Numbered from the stretch's first letter, positions 1 through 5,128 are shown. The stretch: DNA of 11,632 nt from UBA4738 sp002413305 (GCA_036847185.1 DAIUAM010000066.1:1-11632); one strand, 5' to 3'. The notes: generated by a model from the sequence alone, not told the origin. Numbers and translations: made by a program.

Positions 1-1318
1 TGAACCCGATGCTCCCGGATATCCGCATCAGGGGCTCCGAGCCTTCGCCCTTGTTCGTGTGGATCACCACGACCACGGCCGCCCCAGTGCTCTCGGCCAG
101 GTCTGCCAGCGGCGCCAGGACTCGCCGAACGTGGTGATCGCGGTGGGTGTTGATTCCGTCGCCGATGAAGGCGACCAGCGGATCGAGGATCACGAGCGCC
201 GCGGCGAGGTCCCGCACGAGTCGCGAGAGCAACTCGACGCCTTCGGGAAGGGTCAGCGGAACTATCAGGATGTGCACGAGATCGAGATTCGCGTCGGCCG
301 CTTCGAGCCGCGGTCGCACCACGGCTGCAAGGTGGTCTTCGGCCGTGACGACGAGGACGGCCTTGCCTTCCCGGGTCGTTCGCGCCGCTAGGTCATACAG
401 GATGGTGCTCTTGCCCACGCCGGGGAACCCACCGAATACCGTTGGCATGCCCAGCGGGACACGGTCAGGCCAGAGCCAGTCCACGTTCCTCGCAACGACT
501 TCGGCCGCCCGGACAGTCGGCCGCTCGAACGCCTCCTCGGTGACATGTTCACGATGATCCGGTCGAACATGTTCCCGATGATCAGTACCTCCGTGGGGTT
601 CGAACGGGGCCCAGTCCTCGAGCCCGTGGCCGGCGGCCAGGTGGTCCGCGGTATCCTTGCCCGCCGCTGGGGCGACGATCCGAACGGATCGCGTCTCCTT
701 GCCAATCGAGGCGGCAACCTGTTGGGCGTGACCCTCTCCCGACTTATCGAGGTCGGCGACGACCACCACGTCGGCGCGAGTGAAGTACGCGGAGAACTCA
801 TCCCGCCACTTCCCTGCGCCGCCCGGATTGCAGGTGGCCACGCCGCCGGCCCGCTCGATGGCGTGGACGTCCTTTTCGCCCTCCACCACGAAGACGCGGC
901 GGCCGTCGCGGACGGCTTGGACGACGGCCGGCAAGCGGTACGGGACACGCCGAGTCCCGTTGAGGTTCCACACCCAGCCCGTGCCATCCGGGCGGCGCTG
1001 TCGAAAGTCCTTCGGGAGGAAGCGGACGACTTGGAACAGCAGCTCGCCGCCCTCGTCGGTGTAGTCGTAGTGCGCGGTCTCAACCCCGGATCCGAGCTTC
1101 CCGTCGGCAGTGAACAGGTCCGACATATCCAGCCCGAGTGCCGCGACGACATCCTCCACCGAACACCCGGCCTGGCAATGGAGAAGCACCCTGTCCTTGG
1201 CCGCGGTGACGCTGAGGGAGGGCTTGCCGTCGTCATGTGCTGGACACTGCCAGTCGTGGCCGTTGCGCCTCGAACCGCGGGACTGAAGGGCGCTCACAAC
1301 CCGGTCGAACGGGCTCAT
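1..1318 (-). CDS. Primase-helicase: CHC2-like zinc finger, TOPRIM and RepA/AAA_25-type ATPase (3' end outside window)
   Basis: Probable replication protein of the mobile element, able to prime and unwind DNA. About 439 residues are visible and the frame stays open to the left edge. Domains in order: a zinc-binding segment at residues 25-52 (CPAH, then HCQAGC); a TOPRIM domain at about 140-230 with the acidic motif EGEKD (146-150) and DLDKSGEG starting at D189; a linker at about 240-265 with a tandem DHREHV repeat; and an AAA/RecA-like ATPase with Walker A GFPGVGKST (297-305) and Walker B LVILDP ending near D379. This order is known from phage and integrative-plasmid primase-helicases. The ATG overlaps the upstream stop codon (ATGA), so it is probably translationally coupled to the excisionase-like gene. 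The domain calls are firm. The exact role (self-replication after excision) is inferred, and the C-terminus cannot be seen. Confidence 0.88.
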   Translation of the reverse strand, partial: MSPFDRVVSALQSRGSRRNGHDWQCPAHDDGKPSLSVTAAKDRVLLHCQAGCSVEDVVAALGLDMSDLFTADGKLGSGVETAHYDYTDEGGELLFQVVRFLPKDFRQRRPDGTGWVWNLNGTRRVPYRLPAVVQAVRDGRRVFVVEGEKDVHAIERAGGVATCNPGGAGKWRDEFSAYFTRADVVVVADLDKSGEGHAQQVAASIGKETRSVRIVAPAAGKDTADHLAAGHGLEDWAPFEPHGGTDHREHVRPDHREHVTEEAFERPTVRAAEVVARNVDWLWPDRVPLGMPTVFGGFPGVGKSTILYDLAARTTREGKAVLVVTAEDHLAAVVRPRLEAADANLDLVHILIVPLTLPEGVELLSRLVRDLAAALVILDPLVAFIGDGINTHRDHHVRRVLAPLADLAESTGAAVVVVIHTNKGEGSEPLMRISGSIGF

Positions 1319-1566
1319 GGTCCACCGCCTCGAGCAACTGCCCGCAGCCGCCCAGTGCTCGAACTGCGGGCGGCCGGGCTTCGAACCTCAGGAACTCCGG
1401 CGCGTTTCGTTTCCAGCCAGCGGGTCGCCGCGTCCAAGTCGTACCGAGCCGCGCGCCCGAGCCGGTAGTACGGCGGTCCCGTCCCTTCGCTGGCCCACTT
1501 CGCGAGGGTCTTCGGCGGGATGCCCCACAGCTCTCCCAGCGATTCGCGCGAGACTAGCCGGGTCAC
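1315..1566 (-). CDS. Excisionase/AlpA-like helix-turn-helix protein (HTH_17 type)
   Basis: Small DNA-binding protein of 83 residues. Residues about 3-53 form a MerR/excisionase-type winged helix: a helix-turn-helix (SRESLGELWGIPPKTLAKWA), then a wing (PPYYRLGRAARYDLDAATRWL) in the usual 'YRLGR..RYD.DA...WL' pattern. The C-terminal 30 residues are Arg/Ser-rich and look disordered. It starts with GTG, which overlaps the stop of the upstream XRE gene by 4 bp (GTGA), and its own stop overlaps the primase start by 4 bp. In integrative elements such proteins act as recombination directionality factors or as activators of element genes. Here it sits in the replication operon, not beside int, so either role is possible. 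The family is clear; an Xis role is inferred. Confidence 0.8.
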   Translation of the reverse strand: MTRLVSRESLGELWGIPPKTLAKWASEGTGPPYYRLGRAARYDLDAATRWLETKRAGVPEVRSPAARSSSTGRLRAVARGGGP

Positions 1567-1790
1567 CCTTGCCCCGCGTCCTCGTCGAACTCCTCGACCT
1601 CGAAGAGATCGGCGACTCGGACTCGCAACCCACGAGCGATCCGGACCTTCATCGCGGGACCGGCCTGCCGCTCCCCGCGCTCCAGCCGGTTCAGCATCGC
1701 CATCGACGCGCCGGTCAGATCAGCGACTTCCTGCAGGGTCATGCCAGTTTCGGTCCGCCACCGGGAGAGCTTGGTGGGCGCTTCTCGCAA
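1563..1790 (-). CDS. XRE-family regulator, first gene of the leftward element operon
   Basis: Short Cro/CI-type regulator. The HTH reads TGMTLQEVADLTGASMAMLN followed by RLERGERQAGP, a standard HTH_3 domain, with an acidic tail (VEEFDEDAGQG). The frame stays open upstream to an ATG at 1880. However, a good promoter (TTGACA, 16 bp, TATTAT) lies inside that extension (1843-1870), so a transcript from it would begin near 1836. I therefore prefer the in-frame TTG at 1790, giving 75 residues. The nearest purine-rich stretch (GAGGCGAGG) is about 15 nt upstream, longer than ideal, so the start remains uncertain; the ATG at 1880 would give 105 residues. The 3' end overlaps the excisionase-like gene by 4 bp. 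It probably regulates itself and the divergent integrase operon from the shared control region. Confidence 0.82.
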   Translation of the reverse strand: MREAPTKLSRWRTETGMTLQEVADLTGASMAMLNRLERGERQAGPAMKVRIARGLRVRVADLFEVEEFDEDAGQG

Positions 1791-1842
1791 GGTCGTGCTC
1801 GTCGTCCTCGCCTCCTCATCGGGTCGAAGAATCCACCCCTTG

Positions 1843-1870
1843 ATAATAGCCGAGTCGAAGGGTTTGTCAA
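1843..1870 (-). promoter_or_regulatory. Promoter for the leftward XRE/excisionase/primase operon
   Basis: On the minus strand there is a perfect -35 TTGACA (1870-1865), a 16-bp spacer and a -10 TATTAT (1848-1843, five of six matches to TATAAT). It is the best sigma70-like promoter in the window and lies in an AT-richer island. Its start point, near 1836, argues against the ATG at 1880 as the start of the XRE gene. Confidence 0.6.
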
Positions 1871-1892
1871 CGCACCCCATGAGGCGTAGAGT
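1864..1892 (+). promoter_or_regulatory. Promoter for the rightward XRE/integrase operon
   Basis: TTGTCA (1864-1869), a 17-bp spacer and TAGAGT (1887-1892) point towards the gene at 1925. The -35 box overlaps the -35 of the leftward promoter almost exactly, because TTTGTCAA read on the other strand is TTGACAAA. The two promoters should therefore compete for polymerase. Confidence 0.45.
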
Positions 1893-1924
1893 GCGGTCGA
1901 TGGCTTGGCAACGAGGGAGGCGAA

Positions 1925-2608
1925 ATGGCGGGTGAGAGCGGGGAGATGACCGCGACGGACGTCGTTCGGAGCAACGTCCGCCGGCTCCGAGACGAGAACG
2001 GGTTGAAGCAGCGGGAACTCGTTCCGCTCTTTCAGGCGCATGGGGTCGAATGGGATCTACAGACGGTCAAAGCGTTCGAGAACGGACGCCGGGGTCTGTC
2101 GCTCGACGAGTTCTTCGGACTGCTGCTGTCATTCCGGGTGGGCTGGCGGGAACTCCTCGCGACGGAGGCCCAGGGTGCTCATGTCGTTCTTCTCGACGGT
2201 GCGTGGGGCCTTGAGCCGGGTGGGCTCGAGGAAGCGATGGAGGGGACCTTGCTGGAGAGGCCCGACTATGCCGATGCTCTGACCGCCCGCGCCGAGGATC
2301 AGGAGCGCCGTCAAACAGCGCGGGAGCTGGAGCGGGCGGCTGCGGCCCTCGGGGTCGACGTTCCGATCCTCGAGTATCTGTCCCGTCGATTGTGGCAGGT
2401 CTCGTACAGCTTCGAGGCTAAGCAGCGGTTTGACAGAGCCAGGGCGAGCCACCCCGAGGGAGATGCGAAGACGGACCGCGCGCTCCGCGGCCATGTGACC
2501 CGCAGTCTGATGGCGGAGTTGCGGGCCCAGTTGGAGGACGTCGAGCAGCTCGTCGCCGGCGGCGTGGTCCCCAAGCGAAGGAGGAAGACCGTTGAACGCC
2601 ACGCGTAA
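1925..2608 (+). CDS. XRE-family regulator with long C-terminal region, cotranscribed with integrase
   Basis: A 227-residue DNA-binding regulator. Residues about 14-75 carry an XRE-type HTH with the longer inter-helix loop common in actinobacterial members (RLRDENGLKQRELVPLFQ, then a loop, then LQTVKAFENGRRGLSLDEF). The remaining 150 residues match no domain I recognise: a Glu/Arg/Ala-rich, mostly helical stretch (about 100-215) ending in a basic tail (KRRRKTVERHA), perhaps for dimerisation or ligand binding. The ATG at 1925 follows GGGAGG by 4 nt; a second ATG at 1946, behind GGGGAG, is an alternative. The last 17 bp overlap the integrase start, so the two are probably coupled. With the divergent XRE gene it likely forms a two-regulator switch deciding between maintenance and excision; this is inferred from layout. 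Confidence 0.82.
   Translation: MAGESGEMTATDVVRSNVRRLRDENGLKQRELVPLFQAHGVEWDLQTVKAFENGRRGLSLDEFFGLLLSFRVGWRELLATEAQGAHVVLLDGAWGLEPGGLEEAMEGTLLERPDYADALTARAEDQERRQTARELERAAAALGVDVPILEYLSRRLWQVSYSFEAKQRFDRARASHPEGDAKTDRALRGHVTRSLMAELRAQLEDVEQLVAGGVVPKRRRKTVERHA
2578..2584 (+). promoter_or_regulatory. Strong ribosome binding site deciding the TTG start of the integrase
   Basis: AAGGAGG lies 7 nt before TTG at 2592, inside the end of the upstream XRE gene. It is one of the best Shine-Dalgarno matches in the window and supports the unusual TTG start, since no ATG or GTG in the area has comparable support. Confidence 0.7.
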
Positions 2609-3824
2609 GCCGGTCAAAGGGCATCCCGGGATCACGGAGAGGACGTGGACTGACAAGGCGGGCCGCGTCCAGCACCGTTACGACGCGTCCTATCGCGGGC
2701 TCGACCGCCGGGAGCATTCCCAGGCGTTCACGCTCCTCGGCAGGGCGGATACCTGGCTGCGCAACCAGCGGCGAGCCGTCGAACGACACGAGTGGTTGGA
2801 CCCGTCGCAGGGGCTCGAGCTGTTCGAGGAGTTCTGGGGTCGATGGCTGGCGGACGCCGGCGACCTCGGCCGGCCCTCCGAGCGCACCCTGATCGCCTAT
2901 GTGGAGCTGTGGCGCCTCTACATCGGGCCTCGCCTCGGCCGCTGCCCTCTGTCGACCATCACGCGGGCCGATGTCCTCGACCTCGTGCAGTCCGCCGCGG
3001 AGCGAAGCGCCTGGCGCGCCCATGACGTCCTCAAGGTGGTCCGCATGCTGCTGAACCGAGCCGTCGATGAGGAACGGATCCTGAGGAACCCGGCCGCCCG
3101 CGTCCCGGTGCCTCGGATCGAGCAGGCCGAGCCGTGGGTCCTCACGCCCGAGGAGGTCGAGAGCCTAGCCGATGCCGTCCCCGAACGCGCCCGCGCCCTG
3201 GTCCTTCTCGCCGCGTACTCCTCGCTGCGCTGGTCCGAGCTCGTGGCGCTCCGGGTCGACCGGCTCGACCTGCCACGTCGGCGGGTCCGCGTCGAGGAGA
3301 AGATCACCGAGTACGGCAAGCTCATCCACGGCGAGCCGAAGACTCGGCAGTCTCGCCGCGCCGTCGCCATCCCCGAGTTCGTGGCGTTCGAGCTGGCCGA
3401 GCACCTTCGGCGCTTCCCGGCCGGGCCGGACGGTCTAGTCTTCGCGGCGCCGGAGGGCGGCCCGCTCCGCCGCCCGCACTTTGGGCGGCAATGGCGGAAG
3501 TCAACCGCGGCGGCCGGGCTCGACGGTTTCCGGTTCGGCAACCTGCGCCACACCGGGGCCTCGCTGGCAATCGCGGCCGGAGCGAACCCATTGCTAGTTG
3601 CGGCGAGGCTCGGACACACGTCGACGCGCATGGTTGAGCGCCACTACGTCTCGCTGTTCGAGGGGCTCGACCGGGAGATCGGCGACCAGCTCGGCGCCAT
3701 GCGCGAGGACCGCGAGGAGGTCTCGAAACGGCTCCGTCCCGAAGCTGGTGCGGGATCCACGCGGGATCGTGCGGGATCTGTGCTGCCGCTCGAGGGTCGG
3801 CGGAGGGCCGGAAAGGCCATCTGA
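2592..3824 (+). CDS. int: Tyrosine recombinase (integrase) of a tRNA-Glu-integrated element
   Basis: A site-specific recombinase of 410 residues that would integrate and excise the element at the adjacent tRNA. The N-terminus (1-75) resembles an arm-binding region, residues about 76-165 form the SAM-like core-binding domain, and about 183-355 the catalytic domain. Visible active-site residues are R213 (SLRWSEL), K250 as the likely beta-hairpin lysine, R319 with H320 (NLRHTGAS), H342 (LGHTS) and the nucleophile Y352 (ERHY). Where the HxxR motif usually has His, this protein has Gly316; related integrases often vary here, so activity is still likely. About 40 Arg/Glu-rich residues extend past the catalytic domain. 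It starts with TTG behind AAGGAGG, overlaps the XRE gene by 17 bp, and ends 18 nt from the tRNA 3' end, the classic layout for tRNA-targeting integrases. Confidence 0.95.
   Translation: MNATRKPVKGHPGITERTWTDKAGRVQHRYDASYRGLDRREHSQAFTLLGRADTWLRNQRRAVERHEWLDPSQGLELFEEFWGRWLADAGDLGRPSERTLIAYVELWRLYIGPRLGRCPLSTITRADVLDLVQSAAERSAWRAHDVLKVVRMLLNRAVDEERILRNPAARVPVPRIEQAEPWVLTPEEVESLADAVPERARALVLLAAYSSLRWSELVALRVDRLDLPRRRVRVEEKITEYGKLIHGEPKTRQSRRAVAIPEFVAFELAEHLRRFPAGPDGLVFAAPEGGPLRRPHFGRQWRKSTAAAGLDGFRFGNLRHTGASLAIAAGANPLLVAARLGHTSTRMVERHYVSLFEGLDREIGDQLGAMREDREEVSKRLRPEAGAGSTRDRAGSVLPLEGRRRAGKAI
3748..3780 (+). repeat. Three short direct repeats near the integrase 3' end
   Basis: The octamer GCGGGATC occurs three times: 3750-3757, 3761-3768 and 3771-3778. 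The copies start 11 and 10 bp apart, about one helical turn, and two are extended to GTGCGGGATC. They lie in the last codons of int, about 65-95 bp from the tRNA 3' end. Helically phased short repeats next to an attachment site are typical of integrase arm-type or excisionase sites. The octamer also occurs alone elsewhere in this GC-rich window, so only the cluster is informative. Confidence 0.45.
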
Positions 3825-3842
3825 CCTGCGGTTTCGTTCTCG

Positions 3843-3880
3843 TAGTCCCAACGGGATTCGAACCCGTGCCTCCACCTTGA
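3843..3880. other. Probable attachment site (element/chromosome junction) in the tRNA-Glu 3' half
   Basis: The integrase ends 18 nt from the tRNA 3' end and the tRNA is intact, as expected when an element carries a replacement 3' segment. The crossover core would lie in the 3' part of the tRNA, somewhere between the anticodon loop and the discriminator base. The matching repeat should be at the far left end of the element. I found no second copy in this window, so the site is inferred. Confidence 0.5.
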
Positions 3881-3915
3881 GAGGGTGGTGTCCTGGGCCT
3901 CTAGACGATGGGACC
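3843..3915 (-). tRNA. tRNA-Glu (anticodon CTC)
   Basis: A full 73-nt cloverleaf can be folded on the minus strand. The acceptor stem GGTCCCA (3915-3909) pairs with TGGGACT (3850-3844), including one G-T pair, with discriminator A at 3843. The anticodon arm is CCACC-CTCTCAA-GGTGG, with anticodon CTC at 3881-3879. The T arm is ACGGG-TTCGAAT-CCCGT (3867-3851). The D arm carries GTCTAGAGG. CCA is not encoded. It lies downstream of lepB on the same strand and is the integration target of the element to its left. Confidence 0.96.
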
Positions 3916-3916
3916 G

Positions 3917-3938
3917 CGGTCTCCGCCCGGGGAGACCG
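3917..3938. other. Perfect inverted repeat in the tRNA-Glu leader
   Basis: CGGTCTCC (3917-3924) and GGAGACCG (3931-3938) form a perfect 8-bp stem with a 6-nt loop. It starts 2 nt before the tRNA 5' end. No T-run follows on either strand. It could attenuate read-through from lepB or shape tRNA 5' processing; either role is a guess. Confidence 0.5.
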
Positions 3939-3955
3939 GGACGTGAGCGGGACCA

Positions 3956-3961
3956 AGTGTA
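3956..3961 (-). promoter_or_regulatory. Candidate -10 element for tRNA-Glu
   Basis: TACACT on the minus strand (3961-3956) fits the TANNNT -10 pattern and would give a start about 34 nt before the tRNA 5' end. No convincing -35 lies at the right distance. The tRNA may also be read through from lepB, which ends 78 bp upstream. Confidence 0.35.
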
Positions 3962-3992
3962 TCGAGTCTGGCGAGCTCCCCGTTCCGCGCGG

Positions 3993-4688
3993 TCAGGGTC
4001 CGTGCAGACCGCCGAGTCGCGACGGCGGCCAGATGATGACGAAGGCCCGACCGATCACCTTGTCGTAGGGGATGAAGCCGAGGCCGTAGCGCGAGTCCCC
4101 GGAATGCTTCCGGTTGTCTCCCAGGACGAACAGGCTGTCCGGAGGGACCTTCACCGGGCCGTACAGCCGGTTCTCTCGTTCGGCGTTCAGATACGGCTCG
4201 TGGAGCGCCCGGCCGTTCACGAACACCTGGCCCCGGCCGTCGATCTCCACGGTGTCGCCCGGCAGCCCGATGACCCGCTTGATGAAGTCCTTGTTCGAAC
4301 TGGTCGGCGCGCCGAACCCCGAGCCGAGCCAGTGCAGGAAGGCGGCCGCCGGGTTCCGGTGGATGGGGGGCGCGTTGGGGTCGGAGAAGACGATCACGTC
4401 CTGGCGGCCCGGCGGGTGGAAGCGGTACACGAGTCGATTCACCAACACCCGGTCGCCGATCATGAGCGTTGGCTCCATCGACTCCGACGGGATGTAGAAG
4501 GCCTGCACCAGGAACGTCTTGATGAGGATGGCCAGCAAGAACGAGATGAGAAGCAGGGCGGGGAGCTCGCGGAGGAGGCCGTGCCGCTTAGCCTTCGCAG
4601 GGTCCTTCTTGGCGGGTTCGGCGGGTTCGGCCGGCTCGGCCGGATGGAGATCCTGCGTTGGCTCCTCGGTCGGGGTGGTGGAGGACAT
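3993..4688 (-). CDS. lepB: Type I signal peptidase
   Basis: Membrane serine protease of 231 residues that removes signal peptides from exported proteins. The cytoplasmic N-terminus (1-40) is rich in Glu/Pro/Ala and contains a short EPA tandem repeat. One transmembrane segment spans about 43-61 (PALLLISFLLAILIKTFLV). The catalytic domain shows box B SESMEPTL with nucleophile S70, box C GDRVLVNR, box D KRVIGLPGD with general base K138, and box E GDNRKHSGDSR (190-200). All conserved boxes are present and the length suits an actinobacterial enzyme with one N-terminal anchor. The ATG at 4688 has only a weak purine stretch before it. It is followed on the same strand by tRNA-Glu; the divergent neighbour is a membrane protein gene about 440 bp away. 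Confidence 0.96.
   Translation of the reverse strand: MSSTTPTEEPTQDLHPAEPAEPAEPAKKDPAKAKRHGLLRELPALLLISFLLAILIKTFLVQAFYIPSESMEPTLMIGDRVLVNRLVYRFHPPGRQDVIVFSDPNAPPIHRNPAAAFLHWLGSGFGAPTSSNKDFIKRVIGLPGDTVEIDGRGQVFVNGRALHEPYLNAERENRLYGPVKVPPDSLFVLGDNRKHSGDSRYGLGFIPYDKVIGRAFVIIWPPSRLGGLHGP
4611..4646 (-). repeat. 9-bp tandem repeat encoding EPA units in LepB
   Basis: Four 9-bp units (two GGCGGGTTC, then GGCCGGCTC, then the diverged GGCCGGATG on the plus strand) encode the Ala-Glu-Pro repeats at residues about 15-26 of the signal peptidase. The tract is in frame and lies before the membrane anchor, so copy number could change without harming catalysis. Confidence 0.6.
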
Positions 4689-4790
4689 GAGGTCCCAGTA
4701 TGGGCTCGGGGTCGGAGTCTTTCCAGGGTGGGCCCAGGGGCCCGCGCGGCGTCGGTGCGACGGTGGACCCTAGTCCTTCTCTAGCTCAAC

Positions 4791-4819
4791 TTGACTAGTT
4801 ATCTCCTCACGAGTATCGT
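4791..4819 (+). promoter_or_regulatory. Candidate rightward promoter before the structured leader
   Basis: TTGACT (4791-4796), a 17-bp spacer and TATCGT (4814-4819) form a fair sigma70-like promoter, five of six and four of six consensus matches. A transcript would start near 4826, inside the base of the nested stem-loop, and would give the gene at 5129 a leader of about 300 nt, or produce a separate small RNA. Confidence 0.35.
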
Positions 4820-4822
4820 CCG

Positions 4823-4892
4823 AGTGCCCGCTCGGAGAGTCTGGTGCGGATCCTTTCGCGGGATCCGCACCAGGCCCAAAGCAGCGGGCGCT
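4823..4892 (+). ncRNA. Long nested stem-loop: structured leader or small RNA candidate
   Basis: The inner stem is a perfect 13-bp inverted repeat, CTGGTGCGGATCC (4841-4853) and GGATCCGCACCAG (4861-4873), with a 7-nt loop. It is enclosed by a 10-bp outer stem, AGTGCCCGCT (4823-4832) with AGCGGGCGCT (4883-4892), containing one G-T pair. An asymmetric 8/9-nt internal loop separates the two. No T-run follows on either strand, so it is not a standard terminator. The pairing is read directly; that it is a functional RNA is inferred, and DNA-level roles such as a protein binding site are also possible. The strand is chosen because of the candidate promoter upstream. Confidence 0.4.
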
Positions 4893-4919
4893 CCGTTGTT
4901 CGAGCCGCTCAAGAAGGAT

Positions 4920-4935
4920 GTGGCATTCCTGCCAC
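4920..4935. other. Hairpin GTGGCA-TTCC-TGCCAC
   Basis: A perfect 6-bp stem with a tetraloop, 28 nt after the nested stem-loop. It would be part of the same leader transcript if the candidate promoter is used. Confidence 0.4.
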
Positions 4936-5020
4936 GAACCGAGCCAGGGCATCGATCTCGTTGCGGCTTGGGGAGTGGCGAGCCTAGGATGGAGCGAAGC
5001 TTCCGGCCGGCCGATACGAA

Positions 5021-5045
5021 CAGGCCGGGCCAAGCCCCCGGCCTG
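5021..5045. other. GC-rich hairpin before the membrane protein gene
   Basis: CAGGCCGGG (5021-5029) and CCCGGCCTG (5037-5045) form a perfect 9-bp stem with a 7-nt loop, about 83 nt before the preferred start at 5129. No T-run follows. It could be an attenuator or simply a GC-rich palindrome. Confidence 0.4.
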
Positions 5046-5128
5046 GCCGAACGTCAAGGTGCGGCATCTGCCCGCCGATGTTTGGAAGACAAGCCGGAAG
5101 CGGACTACCCCGGAAGTGGGAACGCAGC

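Larger units (their letters stand above)
1840..1913. promoter_or_regulatory. Divergent control region with TTGNCAA-type operator candidates
   Basis: Three related 7-mers are spread over the divergent promoters: TTGATAA (1840-1846), TTGTCAA (1864-1870) and TTGGCAA (1905-1911). The last two extend to TTG(T/G)CAACG, and TTGNCAA is itself palindromic. The first touches the leftward -10, the second covers both -35 boxes, and the third lies between the rightward -10 and the start codon at 1925. This is the layout expected for operators of one or both flanking XRE proteins. The motifs are visible; binding is inferred. Confidence 0.4.
4689..5128. other. 440-bp intergenic region between lepB and the membrane protein gene
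   Basis: No protein gene is supported here. The region holds an AT-richer patch at about 4780-4803 (CTAGCTCAACTTGACTAGTT), a candidate rightward promoter, a long nested stem-loop (4823-4892), two further perfect hairpins (4920-4935 and 5021-5045), and little else. It contains the promoter regions of two divergent genes but is long for this otherwise compact window. Confidence 0.6.

Noticed and set aside
594..610. GGGGTTCGAACGGGGCC resembling a tRNA T arm or a second attachment copy
   Set aside because: It matches tRNA-Glu only in the generic TTCGAA core, has no cloverleaf around it and lies in the primase coding frame.
545..1468. Long plus-strand open frame of about 307 codons across the left region
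   Set aside because: It lies antisense to the primase-helicase, whose zinc, TOPRIM and Walker motifs are in the minus strand. Such frames arise from G/C third-position bias.
3598..4068. Plus-strand frame crossing the tRNA and reading 'SPNGIRTRAST'
   Set aside because: This is the familiar false translation of the antisense of a tRNA T arm; the tRNA itself is clear.
4858..4865. GCGGGATC in the nested stem-loop as a link to the integrase repeats
   Set aside because: The octamer also occurs singly inside the cyclase gene (for example near 8224 and 9362), so one isolated copy is not meaningful in GC-rich DNA.
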